Shown here: positions 54,493 through 64,000 of the stretch, one piece after another
Layout of the letters: every line of letters begins with the position of its first letter
Numbering within the stretch: position 1 is the stretch's first letter
DNA from: Serinus canaria
Lineage: Eukaryota; Chordata; Aves; Passeriformes; Fringillidae
Reading direction: 5' to 3'
NCBI RefSeq assembly: GCF_022539315.1
Contig: NC_066314.1
Location: forward strand, 55,799,180 to 55,863,179
DNA length: 64,000 nt
Position numbers and translations under genes: made by a program
Notes under the pieces: generated by a model
The model's database searches: none
What the model was told of the DNA's origin: nothing
The model's input: only the letters and a program-made list of their open reading frames with translations

Positions 54493-56098
54493 ACTGAAGA
54501 AAAATGTAATAGCAGAAGGGACATAAACTTATATGTCACTTTTTTACTTATTCCATTCCAGTTTATCACTTGCTAATGGTACAGTTAATAATAACTAGAC
54601 AATTTAGGAAGAAGTTTGTGACCTCAAAATCAAGACCCTCATTAAATTCCTTTAAATAAAAAATTCCAGTGGCTGGTCAAGGTCTGGGGCATCATCAAAG
54701 ATGTTTTGGTTGTTCAATTTAGCTTTATTCTATCCCTGAAGCTATTTTAGCAACCTTTTCTAAAATTTTCTACAGTTGTAATCTCAACAGCAGTTAGGTT
54801 CCTAAACATGTTCGGGAATTGTCCTAGTAGTTGGACCTTGCCCAATATTGTCCTTGTTCTTCTTATCTTCAAAATAACTGTATTTTCTGTATTTCACAGG
54901 AAAGGAGACCAGCTTATTAACTAAAGTTGGAATTTGGGTACTTCAGCAGGTAGGGCCATGCAGGCATTTGAAAAAGATGTGTCCTGTGCCTTCATATCAA
55001 CATTAACATATACATGCAATTTATTCATGGCTGAATGAATCATCATGTGATATTTAATGTTCTGCTGCTTTAATGGTTTCAGGTGCTGAATCCAGGGTAG
55101 AGACAACACTGATGTGGTTCAACACTCACCTTCTCCTGACAGCCTAGTCCAAGGTTTTACAGATGGGCCATACCTATGTTCATCCAGTTTCATTAATATT
55201 CCTGGATGGTTCAGCATATTTGTATTGACCAAGAGAGACTCACAAATTATTCAGTCTGAGAAATGGCTTGCATGTTTTAAATGGTCTTACTTTAATTAAT
55301 CTGGTTTTGACAGCAACATTAGGAATTAAAAAATGATACTATACGAATGCATTGAAAATATGATTGAGCTTTATTTCAGAGGTAGTGTTCTTGCTCCTCC
55401 CCTTGTTTGATCTGTTGGTACATATATAATATTTTTTAATTCAAATATAAGAACTTGTGACTACCATTTCAGAATTGCTATATATCCCATTCAGAACCAG
55501 ACCTTGTTCATTCTGTGTATCCTGCAGGGCATTAAAGACTGTGTACATACTGTCTGTATCTATGCTGTCTTTCATTTACATGCAGATTGTTTCCATTTTT
55601 TTTTATTTACTATAAATGATTGGGAATTTCCAGAAGTTTTGTGTTAATATTGGGCTGCAATAGAACTTTGCAAATGTCTTTTTTTTTCCCCTTTCTTTTT
55701 TTTTTTTTTCATTTTGAAGACCTCTTGCCATCCTGAGGAAACTTAGGCTGAAGGCAAGAGGAATGAGACTGTATCTGCAGGCACCCTACAGATCACTAGC
55801 CTACAAAATGGCTCAGCACCTTGATCCTGCTGCCTGCTTATTTGTGCAAAGTGTGATTCTTGTGTTGTGTGCATGTATTGAATGGGCTTGGAGAATGCAA
55901 ATTATCTAAAGGAGGTGTCAAAAAGAGCCATTAGACTATGCTAGATCTGAAAATATTTGGAATTTTGGTTGCTTCTGCTGCCCTCCCCCCCCCCCTTCTC
56001 AATTGACTAAGGAAGTCAATCTGAAATTCTTAAAGGCCTGCCCACCTGGATTAGTCTCTGCATGGAACTATCCTGTATTTTTTGCTATAAGACACCCA
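54493..56098. other. intergenic / TMEM52B 3' flank
   Basis: AT-rich, no gene seen. Minus-strand AATAAA candidates (TTTATT at 55602-55607, and another near 55369) could end the TMEM52B transcript. A T-rich run lies at 55679-55710 and a C-run at 55985-55995. Confidence 0.45.
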
Positions 56099-59212
<3,114 letters not shown>

Positions 59213-59838
59213 CCCAGTAAGGTGGTTCTGTGGCCTCTTGGTGCTTCAATCTGTTTGGAGTCTTCTTGTCCTTTTTACTTTTCAGTTCATCCTCACCAGT
59301 CCAGTGGCCAGAAGGAGCAGCTTCCGTGCTGTGTATTAAATCCGATCTCTTCCTCCTATTCTGCTTCTTTCTGCCGTTCAGGTTTTTGCTTTCCCTCTTT
59401 TCCTTTTTATCACTGGCAATTCCTGATTTTTTTCTGCCTGTCTCTTTTTCTTGTTCTATTGGACTGATTCTCTTCCTCTTTTGAAGGGATTTCTAAAACC
59501 TTCCAGTCAGACCAGGAGAAGAGCAGTGGCTACAGGGTCTTACTTTAGATGTTTAACTAGTTCAGTGAAGGGCATCATGAGATCTCTGTGGGCCTGACCC
59601 TTCCCTTCTATGAGCAGAAAGGGTCTCTGAGTTTGTTCATTCCCAATTATTTCTCTCCCCGCCCCTACCCTGAGGGGAGTGGGTTGAAGGTCATGTTACT
59701 GACCTGTTTAAATGGAGTTCAGATTCCTCTCCATCCTCCAGTACCTTTTCTGTTCCTGCACTCACATTGTCCTACCTCTGACCATCCAATCTACTGACTT
59801 GGAAGTGAAAGAATTTGCTATATAATAACTGTATGCAG

Positions 59839-59843
<5 letters not shown>
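59213..59843. other. region upstream of TMEM52B
   Basis: Plus-strand frames at 59207-59484 are T/C-rich and have no domain. No CpG island or clear promoter motif was seen, so the true 5' end of TMEM52B may lie elsewhere. Confidence 0.4.
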
Positions 59844-59884
<41 letters not shown>

Positions 59885-59965
59885 GTATATATATATATGC
59901 AGTTATATGTATATAAACAGATATGTGTATTATATGCAACATATACATATATGCATATATTCATA
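59844..59965. repeat. (TA)n / (TATG)n microsatellite
   Basis: A TA run of about 30 bases, then four GTAT units, a second TA run and degenerate ATATGCAT text. The short frames over it are artefacts. Confidence 0.9.
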
Positions 59966-60628
59966 TGCAGCAACTCTTGTTCCTCCCATTTTAAGGCCTC
60001 TGCCATCATTCCTTTTACGTTCATGTCCTGCTATGTCACTCCTGCAGCTGAGAGTCTGTTCACTCACAGATCCCACTCCCAAACTTCCTGCAAGGCCAGC
60101 TGAATCCCCCTCAATCCCCTGTAGCAGAGGAATTACATGTTGATTCTCCTGTCCTGGATACTATTAGTCCTACAGCTGGTTATAGTCACAGGCTTCATTC
60201 AACGACCCATTAATTTTCTCTGTCTTGTAGAATTGCTTAAAATTTCTGTTAGTGCTCATGGCTATGCACAGTGCTATTACAGTCATGTAATTGGGTTCTC
60301 CTAATCTTTCTCTTTTCAATAGCTGGGACAGAAAAAATGCTCTGCAGTAATGTGTAACTATTTGTGTTTGGGAACCACCTAGGACTGGTGCATGAATGTT
60401 TGTTGAAGGCAGGATAGCAGCTAGTGAGACAGGTTGCCCCTTGTTGCAATCACAGCCCTTTCACATTAAACTGGTGAATCATTAGCCCTGGTGGTGCATT
60501 TTAGAGTTGCAGAGCAGAACGAATGGATTCATGAACTCAATGTTTTCTCCTAAGGCAGGGTAAAACTCATTTGCCATTCTCTAATTATAAAAGTAGTGGT
60601 GCAGTATAAACATGCCTTAGCAGTAGTT

Positions 60629-60791
60629 TATCCATCCATCCATCCATCCATCCATCCATCCATCCATCCATCCATCCATCCATCCATCCATCCATCCATC
60701 CATCCATCCATCCATCCATCCATCCATCCATCCATCCATCCATCCATCCATCCATCCATCCATCCATCCATCCATCCATCCATCCATCCAT
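60629..60791. repeat. (ATCC)n microsatellite, about 40 units
   Basis: An uninterrupted tetranucleotide array of about 163 bases. It creates open frames on both strands (poly WMDG and poly SIHP readings) that are not genes. Perfect units suggest high variability in length. Confidence 0.97.
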
Positions 60792-61740
60792 GTCTGCTGG
60801 AAGGAGGTTTCTAATGTACAAGAAACAAAGAAAGAAAGAAACATGACCTACTGATGTTGTATTTATATAGGAATTGACCAACAGCCTTTTGGTCTCCTTC
60901 TCCTAAATTCTTTGGTGTATTATAGAAGTCTTGGAAGAAAAGTTCCAGCAGAACTGTAAAATAGCTTTTCTTGTATGCATGGCTTTTGAAACTGGTGGGA
61001 TTCAATGTGGAAAAGAAGTACAAACCACCAATGTTACCAGGGCTTTTTATTATCAGTGTGATAATTCAATAGACCATCACTTGATTTTAGCTGAAATTCA
61101 GTAATATGATAATCTCAAATTCTGGGATGATCCAAATGCAGAAATAGCAGGAAAAGTAACAAAAAATTCCCTAAAGAAAAAGCTGGATGTGACACTAAAC
61201 AGTGACGCCTCTGAAAGGATATCATAATTAATTCTTACTGAAACTTATTGATTACTCTTCTTCAATTTCTATGGCATTGCTAATAACACTCTGCTTCCAG
61301 TGTTACCAAAAATAGGTAAAAATACAAACTCTTTAACACCAGTGTAGCATTAAGAAGCAGGCATTATTTATTTGGCTGGATGCATGTGCGGATATCCTCT
61401 GGAATACTGTGCATGCTGAGAACAGAAAAAGCTCCTATTTGGAGGCTTTATTTTACACAAATATTCGTTGATTTTCCTGGAATAAACATACATTTGATAA
61501 TCATTTCCCCAAAATCATTAACATACTTTCCCTCCTCTCTGCAGATGTGTTTTTCTGGGGGTCTTTTTGGTGGTCCCTGGTGGCTGGTGATCCCAAAGTC
61601 AAACCTGACTGCCTGGTGAACTGATAAAAGTTAGCACAACTGGGCTGGCTCCTCTCCATTTCTTCTTCCTACGAATGGGCATGGTGCAGTTCCATAGGCC
61701 AGTGGTTTTTCAGGAATGATCACAAAAAATCTGGCAACAT
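60792..61740. other. intergenic, no gene seen
   Basis: AT-rich sequence between the microsatellite and the class I ERV. The 3' edge of the ERV is unclear, so its tail may extend below 61741. Confidence 0.45.
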
Positions 61741-61747
61741 TCACCCC

Positions 61748-62074
61748 TTAAGCCTTGTGAAGCTTGTCTTTAACTGTTCCAGGAGGTGGCCTTTTCTTGC
61801 TTATGAGATTGTTTTTTAAACAAATTGGACATTGCACTGTTACAGATTTTTCTATTTCAGTCATTCCCACACTAAGTACAGAGTTTTGGAGGCTAGATGT
61901 CAGGGACTCAGTTCCCCTGAGGGATTTGTTGTGCTCTTTTCCCATTACTTTCATCGTTACAGGAAGTGGAACTATAACCTGCTGGCTGTTTGTTACCCAC
62001 CATCTCTCTTGGAACTTAGTGGCTTTTAATATATTTTCTAAATATTGATCTTCACTGTCAGAATTAGTCTTCAA
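61748..62074 (-). pseudogene. class I ERV integrase N-terminal remnant
   Basis: A 108-codon open stretch carries the integrase N-terminal zinc-binding part: a His in KEHNKSLRG and the Cys pair in VQCPICLKNN, then PPPGTVKDKL, which usually leads to the catalytic core. A stop follows, and no catalytic D,D-35-E region is recognisable below it. Confidence 0.75.
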
Positions 62075-62079
62075 TTACG

Positions 62080-62990
62080 TCAATTTATTTTTGTGGCACT
62101 AACACAAAAAGAAGGTTGGGATGCCTGTTTCAGCTGCTCCTCAAGCTGCTTCGTCTGCCAGTCGGTTTCCCACTCTAACATTAGTTTGTCCAGACTGAAG
62201 TGCTTTACAATGCCTCACTGCCACTTCCTTTGGTTTTTTAACTTCTTTCAGAAGTTACACAATTTCTTCTCTGTGTTGAATAGATGATCCTTGAGCCGAT
62301 GGCAGTCCTCTTCCCTTCCATATGGCTCCATGGGCATCAATCACAACAAATGCATATCTAGGATCAATCCAGATATTCACTCTTTTGCCCACTGCCAAAT
62401 TCAATGCTTTTTTTTTAGTACTATTATCCCTGCTTTTTGGTCTGTTATATTAATTGGTAAAGACTGAGTTTCTAATACCTCAGTGGCAGTCACCACTGCC
62501 TATCTTGCCATCCATTTTCCGTCTTTAATGAAACTCCTGCCATCTGTAAATAATTCTAAAACAGGACTCCCTATTGGTTCATCCTGCAAGTGGGTTCTGC
62601 TGGAATATACCTGTTCATAATTTGGAGACAATCCTGTGTCAGGGCTCCCTCGCCCACTGCCTTTGGATCAAAGAAAACTGCTGGATTCGGGCTGCTGTCA
62701 TCTTTAACTCCACATCATCCTGTTCCAAGAGCACAACTTGGTATCTGAGCATCCTGCTGGGACAGCCAATGCCCCTCCCTTTGCTCTAATGTGGATGTCA
62801 CCATGTGAGGAACAAAAGCGGTGATGTGCTGTCCAGCCCTGAACTTCCTGGCCCCTTGGACCAGTAGAACAGTTGCAGCAATCTCTTGCAAGCATCCCGG
62901 CCATCCTCTGCTCACGTTGTCCAGCTCTTTGGAGAAATAGCCCACAGGTCTCCTCCAGGTTCCCAGCTTCTGCATCAGGACCCCCAGGTC
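62080..62990 (-). pseudogene. class I ERV RNase H remnant
   Basis: The frame at 62975-62715 shows the connection segment with RPVGYFSKELDNVSRGWPGC and ATVLLVQGARKF. Further down come an LFTDG (RNase H catalytic site) near 62545, WIDPRYAFVVI near 62370, and GNRLADEAA near 62165. Stops and frame changes separate the pieces. Confidence 0.75.
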
Positions 62991-63239
62991 CCCTCAGGTT
63001 ATCTGAGCATCCAATTTTCCCCATAACTCTCTCCCCAACAAGGGGACTGGGCATTAAAGCATGTATAGAAACTGATGAGTAGTGCAGTTCTTTCTTAATT
63101 TAAATTCCATGGGCTATAAAAATGACCAAGTTTCACTTTTCTCTGTAGCACCAGTTATATTTACCACAGTGTACATTTACCACATGTACCAATTTACATT
63201 TAACTATTAGCAATTTGCAATTTACCAATTTACATTTAC

Positions 63240-63330
63240 CATATCCTTACTAAGCTTTCCTTTACATGTATTCAATACAGAATAAGTTGCCCCTGTGCTT
63301 ACCAAAAATTCCACTTTTCTTTCCCCAGCT
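63240..63330 (-). pseudogene. class I ERV protease remnant with catalytic Asp replaced
   Basis: The minus-strand frame reads VEFLVSTGATYSVLN around 63310-63265. The family motif is DTGAT; here the first residue is Ser (AGC at about 63298-63296), so the active-site aspartate is lost. The sequence then runs into AT-rich repeats. Confidence 0.7.
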
Positions 63331-64000
63331 TCAGGGGTTCAGCTGGGGGAGAATCCCCCGTTTCCCTACAATCTTCATCTTCTGGGTTAACAGCCTGTAA
63401 GGCAGGGTCCAGCTTCCCAACCTGCGGCCGTTCCCGCTTCTAAAGCCCCTTTTCCTTCCAAGCCCGCTCTGGTTTTCCTCTAATCGTTGGCCGGCAAGCG
63501 ACGGGAGCCTCCCGCCTCCCCTTCCCCGCATTCCGCCTCTCCTTCCTCTGTCTCCTGCCCTGTTGGGCGGTCCCTTAGCACCCTCTAGAGTTCCAAGTAG
63601 GTTTTCGTGGCTCTACTTTTCCTTTCCAGCCTGTCACATTTCCTTTTCCCGACCTATCCCTGTTTTAATATGCTTTCCAAGCTTCATCTAACAACTTTCC
63701 CGAGTCACACCACTCCGGTCCTTCAATTTTCTGGAGTTTGCTTCTAATATATGGGACCAACTGTGCTATAAAGAGATTATATTTCTGTATATAGAAACTA
63801 TTTCTATCTTTATAGAAACTGTAAAGATAGTTTACAACTGCATAGCCTCCTCTAAATTCTCAGGATGCAGATTAGTGTATTTTCTGGCAGTCACCTTCAA
63901 TCATTCGATGAAAGTTGCAGTCCTGTCCTGCTTTACCTCACACAGTTTTGACCAGTTTGTGGCTTTCAGTCTAGCATGCTTTACACCAAATAATACCCAT
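63330..64000 (-). pseudogene. class I ERV gag remnant
   Basis: Translations around 63950-63870 and 63760-63680 give pieces of gammaretroviral capsid: a TNW..L..VKQ stretch, then P-YIRSKLQKIEGPEW. A basic nucleocapsid-like stretch follows near 63540-63420 in broken frames. The region 63775-63835 holds AT-rich text without gag similarity. Continues past the window end. Confidence 0.65.

Larger units (their letters stand above)
61741..64000 (-). mobile_element. class I (gammaretrovirus-like) endogenous retrovirus, decayed, runs off the window
   Basis: On the minus strand the order is gag capsid (from the window end), a protease scrap, RNase H and the integrase N-terminus. Several stops and frame changes interrupt every part. 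Reverse transcriptase is missing between about 63240 and 62990. No LTR is seen within the window. It is an old, non-functional copy. Confidence 0.8.

Noticed and set aside
60585..60881. Frames with repeated WMDG or SIHP residues
   Set aside because: Direct translation of the (ATCC)n microsatellite.

Overview
The window is vertebrate nuclear DNA from a bird, most likely a passerine. Three spliced host genes are readable exon by exon. The repeats are avian: CR1 3' ends closing on degenerate ATTCTRTG octamers, and LTRs that resemble passerine ERV families (family names are from memory). There is no bacterial-type organisation, and most long open frames are by-products of repeats, GC-rich DNA or antisense reading.

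Layout. About 0.1-12.0 kb: STYK1 (NOK), a single-pass membrane kinase-like protein, plus strand. Nine coding exons give 425 codons with every splice phase consistent. A CR1 copy lies upstream, another in an intron, and a 1-kb LTR lies directly behind the stop codon. 13.3-38 kb: gene-poor DNA with a CR1 end, probable solo LTRs (17.7-18.2, possibly 20.75-21.17, and 23.45-24.17 kb) and a 39-bp minisatellite (34.76-35.11 kb). 38.2-44.2 kb: GABARAPL1, minus strand, four coding exons giving exactly 117 codons. Its CpG-rich promoter carries four perfect CRE palindromes spaced 39-40 bp. 47.75-52.5 kb: a class II (betaretrovirus-like) endogenous retrovirus, plus strand, lacking its 5' part and env but keeping an uninterrupted pol frame with the expected RT, RNase H and integrase residues and a 3' LTR. 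52.8-54.5 kb: decayed class I ERV fragment and a CR1 end. 56.1-59.2 kb: TMEM52B, minus strand. The transmembrane and cytoplasmic exons are clear, a signal-peptide exon is probable, and one middle exon was not found. 59.8-60.8 kb: TA-rich and (ATCC)n microsatellites. 61.7 kb to the window end: a decayed class I (gammaretrovirus-like) ERV, minus strand, lacking reverse transcriptase.

How it fits together. Gene order and relative orientation STYK1 > ... < GABARAPL1 < TMEM52B match human 12p13.2. In mammals the killer-cell lectin-like (KLR) cluster and MAGOHB lie between STYK1 and GABARAPL1; here that interval is only about 26 kb and holds no recognisable lectin or MAGOHB exon. STYK1 (reported to promote autophagy through PI3K complex III) and GABARAPL1 (ATG8 family) are therefore close neighbours with converging transcription. 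No wholly new system was found. The best leads are the CRE array, the ERV with two in-frame frameshift heptamers and one break, the triple E2F-like repeat in an LTR, and the compact synteny.
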